Program-made: the position numbers and the translations under genes
Shown: piece after piece, positions 1 through 6,628 of the stretch
Numbering within the stretch: position 1 is the first letter of the stretch
Layout: each line of letters starts with the position of its first letter
The notes under the pieces: generated by a model
Told to the model about the DNA's origin: nothing
Databases searched by the model: none
Seen by the model: only the letters and a program-made list of their open reading frames with translations
Source of the DNA: Acidobacteriota bacterium
GTDB lineage: Bacteria > Acidobacteriota > Blastocatellia > Pyrinomonadales > Pyrinomonadaceae
Direction: 5' to 3'
Assembly: GCA_020853255.1 (NCBI GenBank)
Contig: JADYZI010000360.1
Span: 1-20,027 of the forward strand
DNA length: 20,027 bases

Positions 1-475
1 CCTCTTCCTCGGTCGGCAAGCCTTCTTCAGCTTCAAGCGTATAATCTGCCACGCCGTCGCCATCGATGTCCGCTGTGTCCATCTGCCCGTCGCCGTCGGT
101 ATCTTCCATCGTGGCATCGACGACGCCATCGCCGTCCGTGTCGAACTCGGCAACATCCAGGTTTCCGTCACCGTCTGTATCTTTGCCCGCGGCGTCGAGC
201 TGGCCATCGCCGTCAGTGTCGGCCACGACGGTATCTATCTGTCCGTCACCGTCCGTATCGGCACCGGCGGTGTCAAGTTTTCCGTCACCGTCGTAATCCA
301 TATACGACGCTTCCTGATCCGTCGATCCGTCGTCGAACATCGCTTCGACAGCCTCGGCGGCAAAGGCCTGGTCATCACCCGTAAGGTCGTCGACCTTTGC
401 GGTCGTGATCTCAAACTCCTGCTCCGTTCCATCGGGCCCGGTTTCAGTGATCGTAACGTTCTCTTCAATCGCCAT
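1..475 (-). CDS. DxDGDGxxD (thrombospondin type 3 / EF-hand-loop-like) repeat protein, partial
   Basis: Read from ATG at 475 leftward and open to the window edge, so the C-terminus is missing (158 residues visible). An acidic N-terminal part of about 60 residues is followed by seven calcium-loop motifs: DYDGDGKLD, DTDGDGQID, DTDGDGQLD, DTDGDGNLD, DTDGDGVVD, DTDGDGQMD and DIDGDGVAD. They are spaced mostly 13 residues (39 bp) apart. Such Asp/Gly loops are known calcium-binding repeats in thrombospondin type 3, dockerin and EF-hand-like proteins. No signal peptide is visible, which is unusual because most such repeats are extracellular. The start overlaps the end of the upstream M48-like gene by 11 bp, pointing to translational coupling and a shared operon. 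I do not recognise a specific family; calcium binding is inferred from the motif. Confidence 0.8.
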   Translation of the reverse strand, partial: MAIEENVTITETGPDGTEQEFEITTAKVDDLTGDDQAFAAEAVEAMFDDGSTDQEASYMDYDGDGKLDTAGADTDGDGQIDTVVADTDGDGQLDAAGKDTDGDGNLDVAEFDTDGDGVVDATMEDTDGDGQMDTADIDGDGVADYTLEAEEGLPTEEE

Positions 476-1940
476 AGTTCAGATTCTCCTGTTTTTTGGG
501 GTGGCTCGCCTTGGCCCCCTCGCCGGCCTTTGCGTTTTTCGTAAGACGGGTTATCGCACCGCATTTTGCGTCGGGACATTTCACGGGCAATGCGGCTTTG
601 CCCTCAAGTGCTTTTCGCGGAACTTTCATTGCCGTTCCGCAAGTCGAGCATTTGAATCGAAGCACGCCCGGCTCATCTTTAGGCTCTTGTTTTGGCTTAG
701 GCGGCGCCGATGCGCGAATGGTATCGGCAATTATCCGCAATGAATTGTGAAGATCAGGGCTCGCCGCAAACTGAGCAAGCAGTTTGAGCCGCGGCCCAAG
801 ATAGGGCGTCGAGCTTGTTGTAAGCTCAGAAAGCTTTACATACGAATCGTCGTCGACAGACTGCTGCTCAAGCCACGCTGCGATATTGATCTGTTTGTAC
901 AGAAATGAGGACCGCAAGGCCCACGAGAGCAGCACTCGGCGGGCGACATCTTCTTTGCCGACGGTCAGCATGCCCGCACGATCAGCCGTTATCTCGGCCT
1001 GCCTTGCCCATGCCAGGAGCGGCATCTCGATGGCACCTCCAAGCAGCGCGCTTGGACTCAAGGCCGCAAATATACCGCCGGCCATAAAGCCCTTTGCCGG
1101 CCCCTGTTCTCCAAGGAAAAATCTAATAACGGTTTTCCAAAGCGCATGGCCCGATTTGCAATGTCCCATTTCGCGGGCCAAAAGAAACAGCATATCGACG
1201 CCCTGAAAATTTCCGGCAAGCGCCGATCCGACCACGACGAATGAATCTTTTTCGGTGCCGAAGGTCAGCATGTCCCACGGACGCTCACCCGAAATATAGA
1301 CATCCGGCATATGCGGCATTCCCAATATCCGCGCCGCACGGACCGCCTGGCCGTAAATATGCGGCATTTGCTTTTCGCTCAGCCGTACGCCATTGAACGC
1401 CGATTCGATCCATCGGCGGCCTACCTTTTCGGAAACCACCTTTGCCGCCGCATTCAGCGGGCTCACCTTTTGAAGGGCGGCCATCGCCTTGGCATCCGCC
1501 GCCCACGCGAACGCCGAGTTATCGACCGTGTATCCGGGCACGAGCGGTTTCAGCGAACGACACTCCGTACACACAACAACCTTTGCCGGAAAGTTGTCCG
1601 CATTGCCGCCGCAGGTTCGACAGCCGGCCGGCTGCGGAAATTGCGCGTACTGCAGATATTGCTGTTGGTTGGGATACTGATACTGGGGCTGATATGGCTG
1701 ATTCGGCGGATAATTATTCTGAGCTATCCCCGGCGGGCCCTGATGCTGAAATTGTTGTTGGCCGCCGATAAACGCTTGCGGCGGAGGATCAGATGCGCGC
1801 GGATCTGCCGGCGGAATGAACGGATTATTAGCGGGCGGCTGAGCCATTGGCGCGGCCACCGCAATGCCGCAGTAAATACAAAACTTCGAGCCGCCCTGAG
1901 GCTGTTCGTGGCCGTTGCTGCATTTGATCGAACTTGCCAT
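465..1940 (-). CDS. Zinc-ribbon protein with M48-like metallopeptidase domain, probably inactive
   Basis: A 491-residue protein. The N-terminus has a zinc ribbon (C7, then C21xxC24), followed by a Pro/Gln/Tyr-rich low-complexity linker (about 35-105) and a second CxxC...CxxC ribbon (C107, C110, C124, C127). The central region resembles M48 (Ste24/HtpX-type) peptidases. LLAREMGHCKSGH at 253-265 aligns with the family's HExxH helix, and EITAD at 316-320 matches the downstream ExxxD. The first zinc-ligand His is replaced by Arg256, so normal M48 catalysis is doubtful. A third ribbon, CxxC with CPDAKC, lies near residues 430-465. No clear signal peptide is present. The ATG at 1940 lies 1 bp after the stop of the DUF4190-like gene, and the 3' end overlaps the calcium-repeat gene, so the three genes look like one operon. 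Function is unknown. Confidence 0.8.
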   Translation of the reverse strand: MASSIKCSNGHEQPQGGSKFCIYCGIAVAAPMAQPPANNPFIPPADPRASDPPPQAFIGGQQQFQHQGPPGIAQNNYPPNQPYQPQYQYPNQQQYLQYAQFPQPAGCRTCGGNADNFPAKVVVCTECRSLKPLVPGYTVDNSAFAWAADAKAMAALQKVSPLNAAAKVVSEKVGRRWIESAFNGVRLSEKQMPHIYGQAVRAARILGMPHMPDVYISGERPWDMLTFGTEKDSFVVVGSALAGNFQGVDMLFLLAREMGHCKSGHALWKTVIRFFLGEQGPAKGFMAGGIFAALSPSALLGGAIEMPLLAWARQAEITADRAGMLTVGKEDVARRVLLSWALRSSFLYKQINIAAWLEQQSVDDDSYVKLSELTTSSTPYLGPRLKLLAQFAASPDLHNSLRIIADTIRASAPPKPKQEPKDEPGVLRFKCSTCGTAMKVPRKALEGKAALPVKCPDAKCGAITRLTKNAKAGEGAKASHPKKQENLNYGD

Positions 1941-1941
1941 A

Positions 1942-2403
1942 TCAATATCCGTACGGCGCCGATGCGACCATCGCGAATAACATATAAAAGACGTAGAGGA
2001 CCACGTGAAGAACGGTCACCGCAATGCCGCCCCAAAGCCCGACCTGGGCCATCCACTTCCCTGCAGCAGGAGCCTTTCCGTTGTTTATGTCGCCAAGTTC
2101 CAGCCAGCCGACTATTGCGGCCGGAACGCCGGCAAACGGTCCGCAGCACACGAGGCCGACGATAGCCAGCACGAGAGCAATGATCGCCCGCTGGCTGGCC
2201 CCGCCAGGCATAGCAGGCGGCTGGCCGCCAAGATACGGCTGCGGCGGCGCACCAACATAAGGAGCATCAGCCCCGACACGCGGCGGGCTTTGCTGCTGAT
2301 ATCCGGCTCCACCGACGGTCGGGCCGAGCGGCGATGCACAATTTAGACAAAATGCAGCATCCGACGGATTAGGCTGGCTGCAGTTCGGGCAGGTCTTCGT
2401 CAT
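1942..2403 (-). CDS. Zinc-ribbon DUF4190-like small membrane protein
   Basis: A 153-residue protein. It starts with a CPNC...CLNC zinc ribbon (C5, C8, C19, C22), then a Gly/Pro/Tyr/Gln-rich linker (about 25-68). Two hydrophobic segments follow (about 72-102 and 121-147) in the DUF4190 style, with the intervening loop containing GWLELGDINNGK. I chose the ATG at 2403 because the zinc ribbon begins immediately there; an in-frame ATG at 2487 would add 28 residues with no recognisable family character. It is the first gene of a - strand set, 1 bp from the M48-like gene. Zinc-ribbon plus DUF4190 proteins are common in bacteria with no settled role. The membrane location is inferred from hydrophobicity. 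Confidence 0.8.
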   Translation of the reverse strand: MTKTCPNCSQPNPSDAAFCLNCASPLGPTVGGAGYQQQSPPRVGADAPYVGAPPQPYLGGQPPAMPGGASQRAIIALVLAIVGLVCCGPFAGVPAAIVGWLELGDINNGKAPAAGKWMAQVGLWGGIAVTVLHVVLYVFYMLFAMVASAPYGY

Positions 2404-2630
2404 AAATTTTGAGCAGTAGGGCGGATGAGGTAACCCGATACAGAGCTGGCCAAGTGCGACAAGGTAGATCCGCCTGGCGCTTGTCATCCGATCGTGCTGT
2501 TACTATAAGACAAACTCGCAATTATTGGAAGAGTACCAGTGTTTCCCTGTCGCATTTCCTAAAGCCGCCCAACTTAGCTGATAATTGCGGTTTCGCGGTA
2601 TATTCGGATTGATCCAAAAATTAGACAGTT
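2404..2630. other. Divergent intergenic region
   Basis: This 227-bp gap lies between the leftward zinc-ribbon operon and the rightward semialdehyde dehydrogenase, so it should hold both promoters. I see no convincing -35/-10 pair and no strong Shine-Dalgarno site before the ATG at 2631. A TATATT at 2599-2604 could be a -10 box, but it has no good -35 at the right distance. Confidence 0.5.
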
Positions 2631-4157
2631 ATGGTAAAGATAGAAAACTACATCGGCGGCGAGTTGGTGACGCCTGCATCCGGCGAATACCTCGACAACT
2701 TCGAACCGGCCACAGGGGACGTCTATTCGCTCATTCCAGATTCCGACGATCGCGACGTCAATTTGGCGGCCGACGCAGCCCGGGCCGCATTTCCCGCCTG
2801 GTCAGCAACGTCACCAGAAGCTCGATTTGAGATATTGATGCGGCTTGTCGGTTTGATCGAACGCGATCTGGAAGATCTGGCCCGGGCTGAAAGCATTGAT
2901 AACGGAAAACCTATATCACTTGCCCGAGCTGTCGACATTCCGCGTGCGGTCGCCAATTTTCGCTTTTATGCAACGGCGGCGATGCATCTTTCCAACGAAT
3001 CTTACGATACGGTCCGGCCCGATGGTGGGCGGGCGATCAATTATACGCTTCGCCACCCGATCGGCGTCGCGGGATGCATCTCGCCGTGGAATTTACCGCT
3101 TTATCTTTTTACCTGGAAGATCGCACCAGCGATCGCGTCCGGATGTACTGTCGTCGCCAAACCAAGCGAAGTTACCCCGATGACAGCGTTTTTGCTGTCG
3201 AAACTCTGCATAGAAGCGGGATTGCCGCCGGGTGTTTTGAATATTCTTCACGGCACGGGGCCGAAAGTCGGGGCCGCCATCGTCGGGCATAACGATGTAA
3301 AAGCAATTTCGTTTACCGGCGGCACAAAGACGGGCGAGGAGATCGCACGCATTGCCGCCCCGATGTTCAAGAAATTATCGTTGGAGCTCGGCGGAAAAAA
3401 CCCAAACATCATCTTCGCTGATTGCAATTACGACGAAATGCTAGCCACAACGGTCCGCTCGTCGTTTTCTAATCAAGGCGAGATATGCCTGTGCGGTTCG
3501 CGGATATTTGTCGAACGGCCGTTGTATGAAAGATTTCGATCGGACTTTGTCGCCCGCGTTTCCGCGCTAAAAGTCGGCGATCCCCTTGATGCCGACACGG
3601 ATGTAGGTGCGATAGTTTCGAAACAGCACTTCGACAAGATAATGTCCTACATCGATCTCGCAAAAAGCGAAGGCGGAACGATCTTGTGCGGCGGGTCAGA
3701 ACCCCCTGCGTCAGCGGGGGGCCGGTTCGTTGGCGATGAGATCGTTACAAGGTCGAGAGACTGGCCCTCCGCTAACGCAGAGGGTTCTGACAAGCTCGGC
3801 GGCTGGTACATCGAACCGACCATCATCGAAGGCCTGCCGCACGACTGCCGCACAAATCAGGAAGAGATCTTCGGCCCGGTCGTCACGATCATGCCGTTCG
3901 ACACTGAAGAAGAAGTTTTGAGATTCGCAAATTCTGTTCGTTACGGCCTCTCCGCCACGGTCTGGACTGAAAACCTTTCGCGTGCCCACCGCATGGCATC
4001 TATACTGGAGAGCGGCATCGTCTGGATAAACTGCTGGCTCCTCCGCGACCTCCGAACACCCTTCGGCGGCGTAAAAGACAGCGGCCTAGGCCGCGAAGGC
4101 GGCTTCGAAGCCCTGAGATTTTTTACGGAAGAGAAGAATATTTGCGTGAAGTTGTAG
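2631..4157 (+). CDS. 2-aminomuconic 6-semialdehyde dehydrogenase (ALDH superfamily)
   Basis: A 508-residue NAD-dependent aldehyde dehydrogenase that would oxidise 2-aminomuconic semialdehyde to 2-aminomuconate in the kynurenine route. Visible ALDH marks are SPWNLPLYLFTWKIAPA (about 151-167), the SFTGGTKTG nucleotide-binding stretch, the general-base LELGGKNPN with Glu252, the nucleophile region GEICLCG with Cys286, and the C-terminal PFGGVKDSGLGREGG. The sequence type matches the hydroxymuconic/aminomuconic semialdehyde dehydrogenase branch (ALDH8A1/XylG-like). Assignment to the amino substrate rests on four other kynurenine-pathway genes in the window. Residues about 356-387 are an extra segment encoded by an inverted-repeat element (3696-3790), which explains why the protein is about 20 residues longer than the roughly 485 usual for the group. 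The ATG at 2631 gives a natural N-terminus, with no good Shine-Dalgarno site. Confidence 0.88.
   Translation: MVKIENYIGGELVTPASGEYLDNFEPATGDVYSLIPDSDDRDVNLAADAARAAFPAWSATSPEARFEILMRLVGLIERDLEDLARAESIDNGKPISLARAVDIPRAVANFRFYATAAMHLSNESYDTVRPDGGRAINYTLRHPIGVAGCISPWNLPLYLFTWKIAPAIASGCTVVAKPSEVTPMTAFLLSKLCIEAGLPPGVLNILHGTGPKVGAAIVGHNDVKAISFTGGTKTGEEIARIAAPMFKKLSLELGGKNPNIIFADCNYDEMLATTVRSSFSNQGEICLCGSRIFVERPLYERFRSDFVARVSALKVGDPLDADTDVGAIVSKQHFDKIMSYIDLAKSEGGTILCGGSEPPASAGGRFVGDEIVTRSRDWPSANAEGSDKLGGWYIEPTIIEGLPHDCRTNQEEIFGPVVTIMPFDTEEEVLRFANSVRYGLSATVWTENLSRAHRMASILESGIVWINCWLLRDLRTPFGGVKDSGLGREGGFEALRFFTEEKNICVKL
3696..3790. repeat. Palindromic element inserted in frame within the dehydrogenase gene
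   Basis: Two 30-nt arms, 3696-3725 and 3761-3790, are inverted copies matching at 26 of 30 positions, and all four differences are transitions. Each arm can itself fold: CCCTC...GAGGG around a GC-TAAC-GC core in the right arm, CCCCC...GGGGG in the left. The 95-nt element falls in the variable loop just before the conserved GGWYIEPTI of the dehydrogenase. It leaves the frame open and encodes SEPPASAGG... to ...SANAEGSDK. Structure and position resemble Rickettsia palindromic elements, which insert in frame inside genes; that comparison is inference. Confidence 0.8.
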
Positions 4158-4167
4158 GACAGCATTT

Positions 4168-4376
4168 TTGTCGCCAATGGCGACCAACGTATAAAGCCTA
4201 GGGTGCAGTGAGCAAAGCGAACGTGACCCTAGGTACGTGACGGCCGCATTACGGCTCGCCAAAGGCGAGCAACGCATTTTGCGGCATGTTCGTCGCCGTT
4301 GGCGACGGATCGTATTGATTTGATCATTCCCAGGGTTTCACCCTAGGCTTTATACGTTTGTCGCCGTTGGCGACGG
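4168..4376. repeat. Left REP-like composite block
   Basis: The terminal arms 4170-4205 and 4339-4374 are inverted copies matching at 34 of 36 positions. Each arm contains a small hairpin (TCGCC-AAYG-GCGA type), then TATAAAG and CCTAGGGT. Inside are a second CCTAGG-bearing hairpin (about 4198-4232), GCTCGCC-AAA-GGCGAGC at 4254-4270, and another TCGCC...GGCGA hairpin near 4292-4307. The block starts 11 bp after the dehydrogenase stop. Confidence 0.8.
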
Positions 4377-4400
4377 TAACCGCAACAGCACAACCCCAAT

Positions 4401-4844
4401 ATGCCGCAATCGTTGGTTAAAATTCTTGTCCACATTGTTTGGTCAACGAAGGATCGTGTGAGACTGATTCCGGTTGAGTTGGAACCGCAGCTATTCGGCT
4501 ATATAAGCGGGATTATTACTAACAACGGCGGGCGAATGATAATTGCCGGTTGCGATGCGGATCATATTCATATTCTGATCTCTTTGGGCCGAATGGATGT
4601 GTCGGAATTGATCGGCGACATTAAACGGGAAACCTCCAAATGGATGAAACTGCACGGCGCCGCGAAATTCTATTGGCAGCGTGGATATGGCGCGTTTTCG
4701 ATCGGACAATCGCAGGTCGACGCGGTTTCGAGGTATATTCGGAATCAGAAAGAGCATCATAAAAAGCAGACGTTTCAGGACGAGTTCCGAACGTTGTGCG
4801 AGAAATATGATGTAGAGATCGATGAACGGTATTGTTGGGATTGA
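4401..4844 (+). CDS. REP-associated tyrosine transposase (IS200/Y1 HUH family)
   Basis: A 147-residue Y1-type transposase, the usual length for single-domain IS200-like enzymes. The start LVKILVHIVWSTKDR is typical of the family. The HUH metal-binding motif is HIH in CDADHIHILISL (about 54-57), and the candidate nucleophile Tyr lies in the helix SRYIRNQKEHHKKQTF (about 112-127). The enzyme class cleaves and rejoins single-stranded DNA next to hairpins through a 5'-phosphotyrosine link. The palindromic blocks on both sides are plausible substrates. The reading frame is intact with all key residues, so it may be active. The downstream block begins right after the stop codon. No accessory TnpB gene is present, which fits a RAYT rather than an IS605-type element. 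Confidence 0.88.
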   Translation: MPQSLVKILVHIVWSTKDRVRLIPVELEPQLFGYISGIITNNGGRMIIAGCDADHIHILISLGRMDVSELIGDIKRETSKWMKLHGAAKFYWQRGYGAFSIGQSQVDAVSRYIRNQKEHHKKQTFQDEFRTLCEKYDVEIDERYCWD

Positions 4845-5063
4845 TTGTCGCCAACGGCGACTGACATATAAAGCCTAGGGTAAAGTGAGCAAAGCGAACG
4901 TAACCCTAGGCTCGCGGCGGTCACATACCGGCTCGCTGAAGGCGAGCAACACAATTTAAGGGCTGTTTGTCGCCTTTGGCGACGGGATGGTTATTGGGAT
5001 CGGTTCCTAGGGTTTCTCTTCGCTCTACCCTAGGCTTTATAGGTTGGTCGCCGTTGGCGACGG
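4845..5063. repeat. Right REP-like composite block
   Basis: Begins directly after the transposase stop. The arms 4847-4882 and 5026-5061 are inverted copies matching at 33 of 36 positions. The internal order parallels the left block: CCTAGGGT...ACCCTAGG hairpin, GCTCGC-tgaa-GGCGAGC near 4931-4947, and a TTGTCGCC...GGCGACGG arm near 4967-4985. It differs from the left block by point changes and small length changes, so the two are diverged copies, not a recent duplication. Confidence 0.8.
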
Positions 5064-5137
5064 ATTGAATTTGTTGATTTAATTTACCAGGGCTTTTAAG
5101 ATTTGTCGCTGGTGGTGACAGTACGGAACAAGGATAT

Positions 5138-6454
5138 ATGAAATTTTCGATTTTGTTTTTAATTCTTACATTTTTTTCGGTCAGTTCATTTTCGCAAACA
5201 AAACCGCCGACCGAGACTGCGATGTCGCGGTTTTTGCGGTATGTGAAGATCGACACGCAGTCGGCGGAGGATGCCGGGAAGTTTCCGAGTACGGAGAAGC
5301 AGTTGGTGCTTGCTCGGCTGCTTGAGAAGGAGCTGAAGGAGCTAGGCGTTCAAAATGTTCGGATCAGTGCCGAAGGGATCGTTTACGGGATGGTTCCGGG
5401 CAATCTTGCTGACAACAGCAAGGTGCCGACGATCGGCTTTATCGGCCACATGGACACATCGCCGGCGGTTTCGGGTGCGAATGTAAATCCGATAATCCAC
5501 AAGAATTATCAGGGTGGCGACATTGTTCTGCCGAATGACAAGACGCAGGTCATCACGGTCGCCCAGAATCCTGATCTGAAAAATCTGATCGGTGATGACA
5601 TCATAACTGCTGACGGGACGACGCTGCTCGGCTCGGACGACAAATCGGGGTGTGCCGAGATAATGACGATGATTGACATTCTCAAGCAAAATCCGTCGAT
5701 CAAGCACGGCAATATTGCGATCGCGTTTACGCCGGACGAAGAGGTTGGCGGGCCGATGGATGAATTCGACATAAAAGGCTGGGGAGCGAAGTTCGCGTAC
5801 ACGGTGGATGGCGAACAGCTTGGGGATATTTCTGACGAAACGTTTTCGGCGCGTACGGCGACGGTCACGTTCCATGGGCTTTCGACGCATCCAGGAACGG
5901 CGAAAGGCATAATGATCAACTCGATGTACGCGGCGGGCGATTTTCTCGCTCGGTTTCCGACGGAGGTTCCGAATCGACCGGAAACGACCGCCGGACGCGA
6001 GAATTATATTCATCCGTACGTCGGCACGCTTGATATCGAAACGTCGGTCGTCAAAATTCTGCTTCGTGATTTTGATATCAGCGGATTTACAGGGCTCGAA
6101 CAAAAGGTGAAAGACTTGATCGCGGAAACGCAGAAGAAGTATCCAAAGGTAAAGATCGACTACAAGAGCGAACTCGGATATCTGAATATGAAAGAAGTGT
6201 TGAAAGATTATCCGCAGCTTACAGATTACGCGATCGAAGCGGCAAAACGCGCCGGAATAAAAGCCGAGCGACGCCCGATCCGCGGCGGCACCGACGGCTC
6301 GCGCCTGACAACTCGCGGATTGCCGACGCCAAACCTATTCACCGGCGGCCACAATTTTCACGGTAAGCTAGAATTCAATTCGCGCAAAGGTTTAGAGAAA
6401 TCAACCGAGACCTTGGTCAACCTCGTCCAGATCTGGGCCGAGAAGGGACGGTAG
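5138..6454 (+). CDS. pepT: Peptidase T-like M20B tripeptidase with signal peptide
   Basis: A 438-residue M20B metallopeptidase that would release the N-terminal residue from tripeptides. Two-zinc site motifs are clear: GFIGHMDTSP (His104, Asp106), LLGSDDKSG (Asp167), FTPDEEVGGP (Glu201/Glu202), YTVDGEQLGD (Asp224) and a C-terminal GGHNFHGKLEF. The dimerisation-type insert with STHPGTAKGIMINS is also present. The first 20 residues, MKFSILFLILTFFSVSSFSQ, look like a signal peptide ending in SFSQ. This would place the enzyme outside the cytoplasm, whereas classical PepT is cytosolic. The ATG at 5138 has a short AAGGA upstream. The gene follows the RAYT unit and ends before a hairpin at 6488. Family assignment is firm; periplasmic location is inferred. 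Confidence 0.9.
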   Translation: MKFSILFLILTFFSVSSFSQTKPPTETAMSRFLRYVKIDTQSAEDAGKFPSTEKQLVLARLLEKELKELGVQNVRISAEGIVYGMVPGNLADNSKVPTIGFIGHMDTSPAVSGANVNPIIHKNYQGGDIVLPNDKTQVITVAQNPDLKNLIGDDIITADGTTLLGSDDKSGCAEIMTMIDILKQNPSIKHGNIAIAFTPDEEVGGPMDEFDIKGWGAKFAYTVDGEQLGDISDETFSARTATVTFHGLSTHPGTAKGIMINSMYAAGDFLARFPTEVPNRPETTAGRENYIHPYVGTLDIETSVVKILLRDFDISGFTGLEQKVKDLIAETQKKYPKVKIDYKSELGYLNMKEVLKDYPQLTDYAIEAAKRAGIKAERRPIRGGTDGSRLTTRGLPTPNLFTGGHNFHGKLEFNSRKGLEKSTETLVNLVQIWAEKGR

Positions 6455-6487
6455 ATCTTAAATCCAATTAACCTTATCGGTCAACGT

Positions 6488-6513
6488 GCCCCGCGTAGGA
6501 CTCTGCGCGGGGC
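6488..6513 (+). terminator. Terminator-like hairpin after peptidase T
   Basis: GCCCCGCG at 6488-6495 pairs with CGCGGGGC at 6506-6513, with a 10-nt loop that can add an AG/CT pair. It lies 34 bp after the stop codon. The following TTGTTA is only weakly T-rich, so intrinsic termination is likely but not certain. Confidence 0.55.
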
Positions 6514-6581
6514 TTGTTACGCAAAATCACGCGAAATGCGCGTTCGAATCATATGGTCCTGCACAGCTTGTAGGGGATCGT

Positions 6582-6599
6582 CGCAGCCTTTCGGCTGCG
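6582..6599. other. Short hairpin upstream of the zincin gene
   Basis: CGCAGCC at 6582-6588 and GGCTGCG at 6593-6599 form a perfect 7-bp stem with a TTTC loop, 29 bp before the ATG at 6629. It could sit in the 5' leader of that gene or be a small repeat; no role can be assigned. Confidence 0.4.
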
Positions 6600-6616
6600 T
6601 AAGTACTTGAAAACAC

Positions 6617-6622
6617 AGGAGG
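6617..6622 (+). promoter_or_regulatory. Strong Shine-Dalgarno site
   Basis: AGGAGG lies 6 nt before the ATG at 6629. It fixes the start of the zincin gene and is the strongest ribosome-binding site seen in the window. Confidence 0.75.
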
Positions 6623-6628
6623 AAGAAA

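Larger units (their letters stand above)
4168..5063. mobile_element. RAYT transposase unit bracketed by two composite palindromic blocks
   Basis: An IS200-like single-domain transposase gene (4401-4844) sits between two related blocks of about 210-220 bp (4168-4376 and 4845-5063). The blocks share the same parts in the same order and the outermost arms of the unit are inverted. The unit occupies the whole gap between the dehydrogenase and the peptidase T gene. This is the known arrangement of REP-associated tyrosine transposases and their repeats. A degraded extra arm, TTTGTCGCTGGTGGTGACAG, follows at about 5103-5122. Whether the whole unit has moved together is not shown by one copy. Confidence 0.75.

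Noticed and set aside
66..296. A + strand ORF of serine/proline-rich PSPSVS repeats
   Set aside because: It is the antisense reading of the DxDGDGxxD repeats; the - strand frame has a proper start, operon context and a known motif.
60..300. Regular repeats that could suggest a CRISPR array
   Set aside because: The 39-bp period corresponds exactly to 13 codons of a calcium-loop protein; there are no unique spacers of constant length between identical repeats.
1311..2165. Long + strand ORF (284 codons) opposite the zinc-ribbon genes
   Set aside because: Arg/Leu-rich composition with no family resemblance; it is antisense to two well-supported genes.
5342..6103. A - strand ORF of 253 codons inside pepT
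   Set aside because: Arg-rich shadow frame opposite a gene with complete M20B motifs.
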